Origin: Corinectria fuckeliana
Taxonomy: Eukaryota; Ascomycota; Sordariomycetes; Hypocreales; Nectriaceae
Direction: 5' to 3'
Assembly (NCBI GenBank): GCA_019137255.1
Contig: WPDH01000085.1
Coordinates: forward strand, 124,001 to 188,000
DNA: 64,000 bases
Shown here: piece after piece, positions 1 through 10,689 of the stretch
Layout: each line of letters starts with the position of its first letter
Numbering within the stretch: the first letter of the stretch is position 1
Notes under the pieces: generated by a model
Told to the model about the DNA's origin: nothing
What the model saw: only the letters and a program-made list of their open reading frames with translations
Databases searched by the model: none
Program-made: the position numbers and the translations under genes

Positions 1-852
1 CCCGATGGCCGGCCTGGAAACATGATTGGTGAGTCGCGACAGATGATCTCCAGCTTTCCCATGTGCTAATGCGCCCTAGATCATCTCCTTGGTCACCCCT
101 CCACCCAGGCTTCCTCGATGCTTATCGTTCCTCTCCCCGTCCTCTGGAACGTCTTGATGACCGGCCTCTCCCCGATCTGGCCCCAGTCTCGGACCGCCAT
201 CAACGGTGTCTCCTTGGGCGACGCCTGGCCATGCCAGTCCATGCCTCAGCCGGGCGGCTCCGCTAAGGTGTCCGCTTTCCCCAATAGCACCAACGCTGCT
301 GCTTGGGAGTCCATTCTGCCTTTCCACAAGCTCACTCAGTGGCTCACCTACTCTCTCATGCAGCCCATGCAATCCCTGCTGAAAATGCACTTTGCCGGCA
401 CCGAACTGCTCACCGGCCTGCCCGAGTACCGAAACGGCGGTCTCTTTGTGGACCTGGGCGTTTTGACGCTGAAGAAGGACGATGCGGAGCGTGGTCTTCA
501 GAACTACACGGACTGGTGCCGCCGCACAAATGCCAGTGGCGTTGAGGTTGCACCCATGTTTGAGCCTAGTGACGATGTCATCGTTGAGTGGAGAGGTGTC
601 ACAGTCGGTTTCCTAGACAGGCTTGCTGCTGAGGTGAACACGGCGCTCAAGACAGACCTGGCTGGTCACGAGTTGACCTTGGCGCAGCTGTTGGAAGCTG
701 GAAGCTGGAGGGTACGATTCTACTCACTCCCCTTCCTGTTTCCAGACCCAAGGCTAACAAATTCGCAGGGTGGCCGCGAGATTGCCGAGATTAACCGACC
801 TAATACGAAAGAGCCTCCGATTCTGATTGAGAGTGACGGAACCGTCTTTTAA
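1..852 (+). CDS. URC4: URC4-like uracil catabolism protein (DUF1688), 3' part
   Basis: C-terminal part of a DUF1688 protein, the family of URC4, which in yeasts acts in the URC pyrimidine-degradation pathway; its exact reaction is not firmly known. Exons read as <1-28, 80-711 and 769-852 (TAA). Intron 29-79 has GTGAGT, a GCTAAT branch site and TAG; intron 712-768 has GTACGA, GCTAAC and CAG. Conserved family blocks are LWNVLMTGL, FHKLTQWLTYS, TGLPEYRNGGLFVDLGVL, MFEPSDDVIVEWRGVTVG and the C-terminal NTKEPPIL....SDGTVF. The ATG at 118 is internal, not the start: coding continues upstream through intron 29-79 and off the window edge. Intron 712-768 is 57 nt, in phase and stop-free, so its retention would add 19 residues; the family runs straight from EAGSW to GGREIAE, which supports splicing. 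Convergent with the next gene. Confidence 0.88.
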
Positions 853-1621
853 TGTTTAAACCAATGAGGGGGATTCGTGTTGGTGAAGGTTCAACGCAAG
901 AATCATGATGGAACACGAGGGCATCAGAATAGAACAAAGAGTAGAGAGGGTGGTATTTCATGGAAGAGGCATGGCTTTTTATCTTCCTTGTGGAAGCACC
1001 ATGGAGCATTTCAGAGACATATATTCTTTACATCCCCCAGGCCCCAACGGGAAAACGGGGGCCTCAAAAGTGGCATGGCAAAGGCGGACGGGGGGCCCGC
1101 TGTATTAGGTACTTGCGCTATTCGGGATCCTGCAAACGAGTCAGAAGGTGCTGTTCGCAGCTTTGGATCAATTGGAGACGTCCATGTTCATAAGGGGTTG
1201 CTTTTTGCGGCTGACGTTTGTTTGACTAGAATTTGGATGTACCTAATCTCAATACCTCCCAATTTTCAACAACAAATAATCAAGGCTTTGAGGGTGGAAG
1301 TTTCCCAGGTCTATTACATGGTACAGCCGTACATGTACATCCTTCGTCATATCTCGCGCCAAAGGGGAGCTGTTTCTCCACGTGCCCCGATCCCCATGCC
1401 TCTAATTGTACAATTGAAAACCCCGTCCAGTCCGGGAGCCGGGAGATGCTTTCCAAGCAATCCCGCGGGTTTTCCTCGTCTCTTCCAACCGCCCGCTCGC
1501 TATATATTTACAGACCCATGCCGCCTCTTTTGGATTCTCTTCACTGCCCCTTGTAAACCTCAGTCGTCGCATCGTCGCTTGCGTGGTTTTTAGAATGGTA
1601 CAGGCGGGAATGTTGTCATCT
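853..1621. other. Convergent intergenic region URC4/OXA1
   Basis: Shared 3' space of two convergent genes. Several overlapping open frames cross it, including one of 238 codons on the + strand from 877, but none shows a recognisable motif. I see no gene here; it probably holds the two 3' UTRs and polyadenylation sites. Confidence 0.5.
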
Positions 1622-3207
1622 CTACTGGCTCTTGTACTTCTTTTGGAACTCGTCGCGCTCAAGCTGCCGCCGCATGTCCTCGAGCTTGCGCATCGTCTCC
1701 TTGCGCTTCTTCTCGGCACGCTCCGCCTCGGTCCCGGCGTAGTTGCCAGTGTAGCTGCCGACTTGGTCTGAGACACCCTTTTTCATGTCGTTGAGGTTGT
1801 TGGTGAGGCGCTCGCGGAGGCCGGTGATGCCGGGGCTAGTCGGGCGGGGTGCCTCGTACTTGACCTCCTGCACTTCGAGGATGGGCAGGCCAACGATGCG
1901 GCGGACCGTCTTGTTGTTGAGAATTAGGGCCTGGAGGAGGGTGGCAAGACCGGTCGAAACCATCATGAGGTTGACACCGGCGGAGAGGAACGTGGTGCCG
2001 ATGAAGCCGACAGTACCAAAAACCCACATCATCTTCTTCATCATTGCCTTTTGACTCGCAGGGGCGTATTTGGAGTTGACCTAGAGGGAGTTAGAGTGGG
2101 AGTCTAAGGCAAGAGGAAATCTGGCCAGGACAAGGAGGCTTACCATCATAGCGCCAAATAGGAGACCGGAACCCAGAGCGGGTAGGATGAAGAAGGGATC
2201 CGACACTGTCAAGTCGGAGAACCAGAGGAAACCGCTGGTTTCCAGGGAGGGAACAGGGATGTTGGACATGCCGCCGATGATGCGGAACAGACCAAAACTG
2301 AAGGGGATCTGCAGGAAGGACCACAGCATGCCCGAGTTGTAGGCGCCGTACTGCTCGCGGACCATCTTGTTGAGGAACTGGCCCTTCTGGAGGATCTCGC
2401 GGTCGCCCGTCTGGTAGCCTTTCTTGACGAGCTCCATAGCCTCCTTGCCGCGAGGATCCTGGCGCATCAAGTTCATGGCGGCGTTGAACCGCAGACTGCG
2501 GATCTGCGGGTAGAACATGACGGCGCGCAGGAGCAGAGCCGTGGCGATGATGGAGCCGCCCCAGCCCAGGCCGCCCCAGACGTGCACATGCTCCAGCGCC
2601 CACTGCATCACCGATGTAGGGCCCCAGCCGTAGTCGAGGCCGATGGCGGAGAGGAAGCCCAGGCCCTCGGGCATGTTGAGGATGTTGGCGCTGCCGAGGT
2701 CGGCGATGGAGGCAAGGTCGAGGTCGGATGGGAGAATCGGGGCCTCGGCGGTAGAGGCAGCAGTGACGGGATTGGCAGGTGCGGCGATGACTTCGGCAGC
2801 CACGGGAGTATCGGCCACAGACGGTGGCACAGGGAGTTCGGGTGTCGTCATCGTCGTTTCCACAGCCTCAACAGCTGGAGTCTCAGTCTTCTTCCCATAA
2901 CCCCAGAGCGACAGCGTCCTAGCACCGCCCAGCACAGCCGGGGCCGCAACACCTCTCACACCGACCCGCGAGCCAGCCATGAAGGCAGCGCGAGGGCTTT
3001 TCAAGGCGGTTCCGAACTGTCGGTCATCTCCGAGTCGTCTGGGAATAGTCCTCGAGATCTGCAACGACGAAGTCAGCAAGCCGGACGGAGGGGAGTGAGG
3101 AGGAATTGCGGTAGCGAATTGCGGGCGTAACGCACAGATTGACTGGCAAGCTGCCTCTGGAACGCCCCCGAAGGCAGGGAGCGCACAATTCCTCTGCTGG
3201 GTAGCAT
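1622..3207 (-). CDS. OXA1: Oxa1 mitochondrial inner-membrane insertase
   Basis: YidC/Oxa1/Alb3 family protein that inserts mitochondrially made and some imported proteins into the inner membrane. Exons (minus) 3207-3136, 3058-2144 and 2080-1622; 481 aa. Exon 1 gives a short Arg/Ser-rich presequence (MLPSRGIVRSLPSGAFQRQL), and intron 3059-3135 has GTGCGT, GCTGAC and CAG. The ATG at 3079 is not used because it lies in that intron. Intron 2081-2143 is GTAAGC...CTAACTCCCTCTAG, phase 0. The core starts at WGPTSVMQWALEHVHVW and continues through the RDPRGKEAMELVKKGYQ hairpin and the GLFRIIGGM and GFLWFSDLTVSDPFFILP blocks. The C-terminus is a charged coiled coil (EAERAEKKRKETMRKLEDM), the ribosome-binding tail typical of mitochondrial Oxa1. 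Length fits the fungal family. Confidence 0.94.
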
Positions 3208-3761
3208 GGCGGTGGCGTGGGTGGATGTGGTGGACGAGGTTAAAGATGGGCGCTGGAGCGCGACAGTGGGATATTTTTTTGGTACGATGTCTGAGCGAGT
3301 GGCGGCTAAAGCTCGGGTCGGCTCTGGTGGTCGATCCCCGCTACAAGTCCGTCCTGGTCTGTCTCAGTCCGTTCCACATCATAGCACGACTCTAGATTCT
3401 TGAAGGAAGGCAGATTATTGAGGGCAAATGGACTGTGGCGCTGTGAGCGCATATTAACAAGACGCATTTGCGAAACCGTACCCTAAGTATTGAGGCCGTA
3501 TTTACATGAGCGTCTGGTCTAGCATCATAGCCGCATCCCAAGTTCCTGTCTAATGATGTAGCCCATTGCATATGGCATGCTCCATGCTGTATCCATTTCT
3601 TGGATTTCCCCTTTGTTCCTTTATATATTCTTTTGATAGGTGAAATAGATAAGTAGGCGGAGAGGCTAATAAGTTTCGTAGGACTTTCAGCGGTGGTCGC
3701 ACGTCCTCTGAGTAGGTATTCCCAAGAGATGGCTATATCCGATTCAATCCCACGCAGAGAG
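3208..3761. other. Intergenic, OXA1 promoter and MIM1 3' region
   Basis: About 550 bp between two minus-strand genes. It holds the OXA1 promoter side (3208-3400) and the MIM1 3' flank. A 128-codon minus-strand open frame (3392-3778) runs out of the MIM1 last exon in another frame and has no recognisable motif. No separate gene seen. Confidence 0.5.
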
Positions 3762-4265
3762 TCATTCCATACTTGCAATATCGTCCAGCGACGGTCGAGG
3801 AGTGTATGATCGGTCCCGGAGCTCGATACCCGGTCCGATGGGGTGGGCTCTTCGTCGGGAGAGGGGGAAGACCTAATAATTGTTAGTACATGTCAAAGAG
3901 TCGACGCCATGTCAACATCAGCGCCTCGTAGGTTATAGCTTTTGAAGCAAAGAGGACGCCAAAGGACAAATTCAACATTGCAAAGTAGAATGGCCTACCT
4001 TGGTGCCTCCCCATCCTAGTCTGAACGCAGCCTCGTGAGCAAACAGCTCTCCAAACCCCAGCATCATGCCGTTGATGAAGGGCAACAGCAGGTTGATGGC
4101 GGCGCCTCGGACCAGGGACCATACGGTCGGAGGCTTATAGAGGATTATGGGCGAGTTTGACGACGGCGGAGACGAAAGCTCCTCAGCTCCCGAGTACATT
4201 TCGCTGTCGGAGCGTATCGTGACGCCGGACTCGGACAAGTGGTTTAGTGGTTCGTCGGAGGCCAT
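3762..4265 (-). CDS. MIM1: Mitochondrial outer-membrane import protein Mim1
   Basis: Single-span outer-membrane protein of the MIM complex, which inserts alpha-helical outer-membrane proteins and helps assemble TOM. Exons (minus) 4265-3999 and 3872-3762; 125 aa. Intron 3873-3998 is GTAGGC...TACTAACAATTATTAG, phase 0. Residues about 45-90 carry the conserved block VWSLVRGAAINLLLPFINGM, then LGFGELFAHEAAFRLGWGGT, with the hydrophobic, Gly-rich membrane segment; the tail is basic (FPLSRRRAHPIGPG). The N-terminal part is Ser-rich and acidic, facing the cytosol as in the family. The start at 4265 (MASDEP) was chosen because the 21-residue extension available from 4328 is basic and not expected. 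Lies just downstream of the divergent MIM1/SHP1 promoter and 554 bp from OXA1. Confidence 0.85.
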
Positions 4266-4913
4266 TGGGACGGTTGTGTCTTGAAGCGAGAAGCGAGAGA
4301 AGATGCGATGGTGATGTTTGCGCAGCACTTCTGGCGCAGACAGACACTATCGCGGAAGTCGATGGACAAGAAAACGCTGGGTTCGAATTTGGTAGTGGAG
4401 GAACGCCAAGCTACGACGAGCGATCGAGAATGGTGTCGACGACTTGGTTGGGAATCGGCCTAGCTTGTCGTCCCCGAGTTCCTTACGTAAGGTTGGAGGG
4501 TGGCCGTGACCGGGGTTTCGGTAGATCGCTGTTCCGGTGGGGTGCCAAATGCCAGCATGCATGCGCCACCACTGCCACCGCCACCGCCACCAGATGCGGC
4601 TTGCTCCCGCCACGTTGAAGGAACTAGTGGAGCTTGCAGCCCAGTGACGAGGCGACAAGCTGCCTGCCACCTGCCTACTGAGGTACCTAGACCTACTACG
4701 TAGGTGGGTGGTTGATCTCTTTAACGCCAACAACCAACTTCGCACCAACACACTCACTTCCACAATCTGCTGTCACCTTACCGTCAGCGTGTGCAAAGGG
4801 TTTTCGCCAAATATATTGCCTGACTCTGCGCTTGATTGCGTTTAGATTTTGCCTGTCGTATTTTCCACCTTCCTGGCACCTCTCCAGATACCCCGCCTAC
4901 CGCTTCCTCCAAG
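4266..4913. promoter_or_regulatory. Divergent promoter MIM1/SHP1
   Basis: Start codons of MIM1 (minus) and SHP1 (plus) are 648 bp apart, so this is a bidirectional promoter. It contains a perfect 12-bp palindrome CCTTACGTAAGG at 4481-4492, whose TTACGTAA core is a known bZIP-type (Yap/CRE-like) site. A second palindrome, CTACGTAG, is at 4696-4703. A (CCACCG)n-like tract lies at 4567-4592 and a GGTACC palindrome at 4682-4687. Function of these sites is inferred from sequence only. Confidence 0.5.
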
Positions 4914-6326
4914 ATGGCCGACTCGGACGAATCCGCGGCCAAGGTTAGCCAGTTTGTTGCTATGTGCAATTCGTCCCCAGAGGAGGTAATTTCTTTCCCC
5001 CGAGTCCCTCGAGTCCCTTGGATAACCCAAAGCCTGGACGCCGAGCCACCGCTTACTTTGAAAACCAGGCAACCCAGTACCTCGAAGCTCATCACTGGGA
5101 CATGACCGCTGCCTGCACGGCTTGGTTCGAGGATGCCGACGATGAACCTGCGGCAACCGAGCGTGGGACTCAGCAAGGCTCTCAGCCACAGGCGGCAAGC
5201 GACAACTATACCGGTCCGCGAACTCTAGATGGCCGACCAGCACCCGAAGCCAGCTCCAGCAGCCGTCCAGCCCGCAAGCCCGCGACACATCAGAAGAAGA
5301 AGGGCATCGCCACCCTTGGATCTATTGGAAGTGGGGCGCACCATCACGACGATGACGACGACGACGACGACGATTTTGATGGTGATGATGATGATGATGG
5401 CCGAGGTAACCTTTTCGCGGGTGGTGAGAAGTCAGGCCTGGCGGTGCAGGACCCTCACCAAGAAGGCGGACCCAAGAAAATCATCAGCGACATTCTAGCC
5501 AAAGCCAGAGCGTACGTTCTCGCTCTTCTTGGATATGGTTGACTATATATATCTAACAGCACACAGAAATGCCACGCGGGGGCAAGATAATGATTCCGAG
5601 GCTGGTCCTTCCCAGCCGACACGCTTCCGCGGCTCCGGCAACACCGTTGGCGGTGATGGTGTTGAAAGCCGAAGCATCCCGGACCCCCAGGGAGCTGCCC
5701 GAACCACCAGTGCCCAGGCCCAGGAGCGTGTCCTTCATATCTGGCAAGATGGATTCAGTATCGACGATGGCGAACTCCGCCGTTTTGACGACCCAGCCAA
5801 CCAAGCTGATCTGCAAATGATTCGTTCCGGACGGGCGCCCCTGCATCTTATGAATGTGCAGCACGACCAGCCGGTTGACGTGAAACTCCACCAGCACGAT
5901 ACGCCCTATACCCCTCAACCTAAACAGTACCGGCCATTTGGAGGTTCTGGTCGACGTCTAGGAAGCCCTGTGCCTGGTGACGGAACCGCCGCGACTAGCT
6001 CCCTCGACGCTGCCGTCTCCACCTCGACAACCGCTGGTACGGGAGCACCTAACTCTGGTGCGGCTCCGACGGTAGATAGCTCCCAGCCAACTGTCCTGAT
6101 CCGCATTCAAATGCCTGATGGCACTCGCCTGCCTGCGCGCTTCAACACTATGCACACGATCGAAGACGTGTACGGCTTCGTTCAGGGGGCGTCGGCCGAA
6201 ACCCGGACACGGTCGTGGGTGCTGGCTACGACGTTCCCAAACAAGGAGCATACCGATCGCAGTCTGGTCCTAGGAGAGATGCCTGAGTTCAAGAAGGGCG
6301 GCACGGCTGTAGTCAAATGGGCTTGA
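4914..6326 (+). CDS. SHP1: Shp1/p47-type UBX adaptor of Cdc48
   Basis: UBA-SEP-UBX protein that links the AAA ATPase Cdc48/p97 to ubiquitinated cargo in ER-associated degradation, membrane fusion and phosphatase regulation. Exons 4914-4985, 5069-5511 and 5567-6326; 424 aa. Introns 4986-5068 (GTAATT...CAG) and 5512-5566 (GTACGT, CTAACA, CAG) restore the frame. Residues 1-50 form a UBA-like domain (ATQYLEAHHWDMTAACTAWF). A His/Asp run follows at about 112-134, then NLFAGGEKSGLAVQDP. The SEP domain is at about 222-290 (RVLHIWQDGFSIDDGELRRF). The UBX domain is at about 345-424, with the Cdc48-contacting loop TTFPNKEH, here FPN rather than the usual FPR. Length is close to the family. Convergent with GTR1. 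Confidence 0.93.
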
Positions 6327-6792
6327 TCGGTCCCGGTTCGTGGGTTGGCGTCAGACGGACAGGGTTGGGCTCAACGCAACCAATGTCCGGGAGTGAATTT
6401 GATAGAACAAAGACAGACTGGAAGTGGCTGGCTGCTCACGTAGGCATGACGAAAATTACGATAGATGGTCTAGGGAAAGTTCGCTTCTTTTGACAATGAG
6501 AGCTCTATGATGGTGTAATGGATCCGCTTGTTCGTGAAACTCTATCGTCGCTTGGCACTTTTCCCGTGCGCCGCTTTGTAGTAGCTGATCTAAATATGAT
6601 ATCCAAATGAGTATTTGCCAAACGCCCTTCATCACCTTGAATAAAGTGGTATCTCGACGCCCCAGCGCCTCGACGCCACAGCGCCCCAACGCCCAGAAAC
6701 AAAACCCGTGCCGAACAGTCTGCCATCTTGCTCTTTCTCGTGCTCAACCCACCACACCCTCGTCTTTGGTTTTCGTCCGCCATCTGCTGAAT
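6327..6792. other. Convergent intergenic region SHP1/GTR1
   Basis: 466 bp between two stop codons facing each other. It must hold both 3' UTRs. Open frames are present on both strands but none has a recognisable motif. Nothing else seen. Confidence 0.5.
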
Positions 6793-7945
6793 TCAACTCG
6801 ATGTCCCCGATGCGGCATTAGCGGCGATCTGGGTGACGGGCCCGTCGAGGAACCTGAAGTGCTCGATGGCAATCTGACAGTTGAGCATGGCGGCATTGAA
6901 GCGAGCCTCGCCTGGGGGCAGGACGACCATGAGGTAGGTGTTTGTGGTGAACTTGAGGATGAAGAGGCTGAAGCGCATGCCGGCTTTGTGCTCCATGCGG
7001 ATAAACTGCTCTGCGTTGCGGGGCGTACCGGTGAAGCGGGAAATGCTCTGCTTGAAGTGCTTCATGATGTTGGACATGCGCTCAAGACGGTCCTCTGTGG
7101 GGTTGCGCTGGCCCTCGGGGGAGGTCCAGGAGGAGACGGCGAGGAAGGAGGTGCGCTCGAAGAGGAGTAGCTCCTCGGCCTCAATGGCGAGCCCGAGGTT
7201 GGCGAGGTTACGCTCGATGACGGATAGGTTCGGGACGAGGTCGTGGATTATAGACGCCCAGGCCTTGTAGAGACTCTGGTCCCAGATGGAGGTAGCGAAT
7301 GGGGTGAGCTCAACGGCCGAGGGGGCGATGCCAACCGAGTTTGCGTACTCGAAGGTGCGATGGCGAACGAGGCGGATGCGGTCGTCGTAGACTGCCTCGC
7401 GGGCGGTGGGGACGACGAGGTCCATCTTGTGGATGAGGATGTAGATCTTGGCCGAGGGCGAGAACTGGAGCAGGGCGGAGAGGATGGAGACGTAGGTGGC
7501 CAGGTCGCGGTCGACGTCGCGGGACTCGATGTCGAAGACGTAGATGAGGACGCCGACGTTGGAGAAGACATGCACGCGCTGCTGCGAGAGATAGTTTTCC
7601 ATAAAGGCCTCCTGGCCGCCGCAGTCCCAGAGGTTGAGGGTGAGGTTGCCGAGGAACTTGACGTGGGAGAGGTCGATGTCGATAGTAGCGCCGCTTGAAG
7701 AATGGTTCAGCAAGGGGGGGGGGGGTTGGATAGAGAGAACAAGAGAGGATTGAGAAAACTCACAGGCGGCGGGTGTCGCGGGCTATGTAGTTACTAAAGA
7801 TGATGCTGCGCATACTGGACTTGCCGGATCCCGACTTGCCCATCAGCAACACCTTTTTCTTCTTGGGCTTCTTGACCTCGCTGATGAATTCGGCGGCGGG
7901 CGCCTGGGCTGGTTCGGCGAGGGGGCTGTCGATGTAGGATGCCAT
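6793..7945 (-). CDS. GTR1: Gtr1/RagA-type small GTPase
   Basis: Rag GTPase that acts as a heterodimer with Gtr2 on the vacuole and signals amino-acid sufficiency to TORC1. Exons (minus) 7945-7764 and 7693-6793; 360 aa. The P-loop is GKSGSGKSS at residues 36-44, then GATIDIDLSHVKF (switch I region), LWDCGGQEAF at about 82-91 (switch II) and LIHKMDLV (NKxD-like G4, HKMD in Rag proteins). The C-terminal half is the Roadblock-like dimerisation domain. Intron 7694-7763 starts GTGAGT, ends TTCAAG and contains a run of about 12 C on the coding strand. The N-terminus has a Lys-rich stretch (KKPKKKK) just before the P-loop. Start at 7945 is the first in-frame Met. Confidence 0.93.
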
Positions 7946-8620
7946 TTTGGAGGAGGAGGAGAGGGGGGAGAACGGCGACTCGTCGCGGGGGGAGTGTATG
8001 TGCGTCTGCGTGTGTGCTCCGTACGGCGAGCGTATCCAGTCTGTATGTATGTTTGTATGTATCTCGAGGGTTCTTGGTGGAGGTGGTGGTTGACAGTGGG
8101 AAAGTGGAGGAGCTTTGGTTTCGGTGGAGACGGATCAGCCTCCCCGTTCCTGAGCGGGTCAGGCCGTCATGTCATGGTGCAGCAGGTGGGGGGATGTAAC
8201 AAGGGACCTTTGACAATATGGCATGACGACTTGACTGGATAGGATTATGCAAATCACATAGGTAATAGACTATTATGAACTAATGTGTAGAGTCGAGTGA
8301 GCATCTCTTGCACTGATTATCTGCGTGGCATGTTGCGGCCGGTTGTCAGTTGAGTCAATGTAGACCACGGTCACGACTACGCTGTGTCTCACACACTAAC
8401 AGCTACCTAGAAAAGTACTTATGGGTGGCCGAACACCTACCTACAGCCCCCTCACTCGCAAGCTGCATTGTTCGTCCCTCTTTACAGCCCCTGCGAAGTC
8501 TATAGCGCTTAGTTCAAGGAATTCTGTCCTAGCCAGTCACGCCAGACTTTTAGGTCTACTTACACAATCACAATCCCAGCCCGGTGGCGTCCAACGGCGG
8601 GACTCGGCTTTGTTAGTCTC
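7946..8620. other. GTR1 upstream region
   Basis: Promoter side of GTR1 up to the copia insertion. It contains purine-rich stretches at 7948-7992 and a (TGTA)n-like run at 8042-8062. No gene recognised. The copia element begins at 8621, 675 bp upstream of the GTR1 start codon. Confidence 0.5.
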
Positions 8621-8785
8621 TGTTGGTGGTAGGACCACTAGTCAGGCCCGCTATCGGGCACCGTCCACATTTCTGCCTTAGATGCTAGGTATCTAGCGAT
8701 AATAGTGATCCCCTTAGGGACTCACTATTCCGCCCTCTTTTTCCTAGCTTAGTACAGTTACATAATATACGCAGTCACATTAATA
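8621..8785 (+). repeat. Copia 5' LTR
   Basis: 165-bp LTR starting TGTTGGTGG and ending CATTAATA. The 3' copy ends CATCAATA; both ends fit TGTT...AACA with the terminal CA changed to TA. It lacks 2 nt near its 5' end relative to the 3' LTR. All other differences seen are C/T or G/A transitions. It still contains several CpG sites, unlike the interior. Confidence 0.9.
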
Positions 8786-10689
8786 GTTATAAGCTTGGCA
8801 GCAACTTTTTAAGTGAATTCCGGCCTTTAGTATTAATCTAGTATTATCTTTAACATCAGGAAAAGACTTATAAGTAACTAATTCCTCTCTTAGCTAAGTA
8901 ATTACCTACTAAGGCTTATAAATTCTAATTTAAGCGATTTATATAATTTAAAGCTATTTACTTACTAAGTACCTAGCGTACCTTTAGCTACTAATATAAT
9001 AAATATAGATAGTATAAAAGTGTTTTTAGACTTTCTTCTTAAGCTAAAAAAGGCTAAGAACTAAACCTTATAGCTAGAGCGTATTTACACTCTAGCTATA
9101 ATATGTAGAATCTAAAAATATATTAGCTTAGAGACTATATTAGGTATTAATAATCTAGTATTAGACCTTATACTAGTTATTAATAAGAGAGACTTCTCTC
9201 TAAAGCCTAAAAGACTAGATTTTTTAGGTATTAGTAATAGTAAGAAAAAGGCTCTTACTGTATAGATCTATTAGCTTAACCTTAAAGATTAGTAGTAAGA
9301 CTATAATATTAAGCGAGCTAATAATAACAGGCTATTTGTGTTATAGTAGGCAAGATAGGATAAGAGCTTGCAGAATAAGGCTCTTAAGAAGAAGAAGCTA
9401 GATAAGCTTAAGATATCTATCTTAAAGACCCTCTTAGGTAGTTATACTACGCATATTAGGAAAACATAGGATCTTAGGGAGATTATTAGCTACCTTAAGC
9501 TCTTTATTAATCCTAAAGATAAGAATAATATCTATAGAGTTAAGATAAAGTTTTAAGCCCTAGTGACTAAAAAAGAGTTAAGAGATTAGAAAGCTTAGGC
9601 TAACTAGTTTAAGAAGGCCTAAGAGAATTATATTATATATAAGGTGATTACTATTAATAAGAAAAGGGCTAGAAGGGAGTTTCTAAAGGTGATAAAACCC
9701 TAGTAAGAGTTTTATTATGCCTAAGACAAGCTTATTATAAGGCAGAAGAGTAAGAGCAAAAAGGTAGATAATCTGCTTAAGATTATATACTTCTTTTATA
9801 ATAATATAAGAAAGGAAAAGTTAAATCCTTCTTAAGCTCACTTTATGATAGCCTTTAGGTTATTAAACCCTTCTTAGTTAAGCTAGCAGACTAAAGCTAT
9901 AGGTTAGAAGTGCTCTAGCTGTGAAAGAAGGTATCTTATATAGATGCCTATATAGTAGGAAAGATACTTTAACTTTCTAGCCTTATATAAGAAGGAATAC
10001 ACCCTAGAGGGCTAAGGCCTTTACCTTAGGCAGGATAAGACTCTTAAGAAGCAGTTTAATAAGTACCTAGAAGAGCTAAAGAAGGCTAATATTTAGACTC
10101 TAGCAAAAAAGGCAACTTATATGCTAATTAGCAGTCTAAAAGAGGAGGTAAAGATAATTACTATCACTTATTAAACTTCTCTTCTAGGCCTTATTTCTTA
10201 TATAAATACCTTATATATAGCTATATATAATATAACCTTTATAGACCTTATAATTAGAGATATTACTATTTATAATTTTAGCGTCTTATACTACTTTTTT
10301 AACTATATAGACTAGTTCTCTAAAGAAGACTTTAATTAGAGAGTTAAAAAGACTGCTTATATAAGAGATAGTAAGATATTTATAAAGAGCTAAGATATAG
10401 TTAACCTAAGGGTTTAATACCTTAGGTTTCCTAAGGGCAGGCTTATTAGACTTAAGTATGCCTACTATATACTAAGAATATATCTTAATATAATCTTAGG
10501 CTTCTAGATGTATAGTAATAGTATTATTTAGGATTAGAAAGTAGAAGTCTTTTAGATAAAAGAATCTTCTAAGATAGTAGCCTTTATATAGCTCTATATA
10601 GGCTAATAGGTTATTTTAATAAGGGTATCTATTTAGAGCCCTCTAGTTATAATAGCCTTAAAGCTTAGAACAGTCCCTAAAGAGGATAC

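Noticed and set aside
877..1593. 238-codon plus-strand frame after URC4
   Set aside because: No motif, lies in a convergent 3' region and overlaps other frames of equal quality.
7243..7698. 151-codon plus-strand frame over GTR1
   Set aside because: Antisense shadow of GTR1, low-complexity Asp/Val/Gly.
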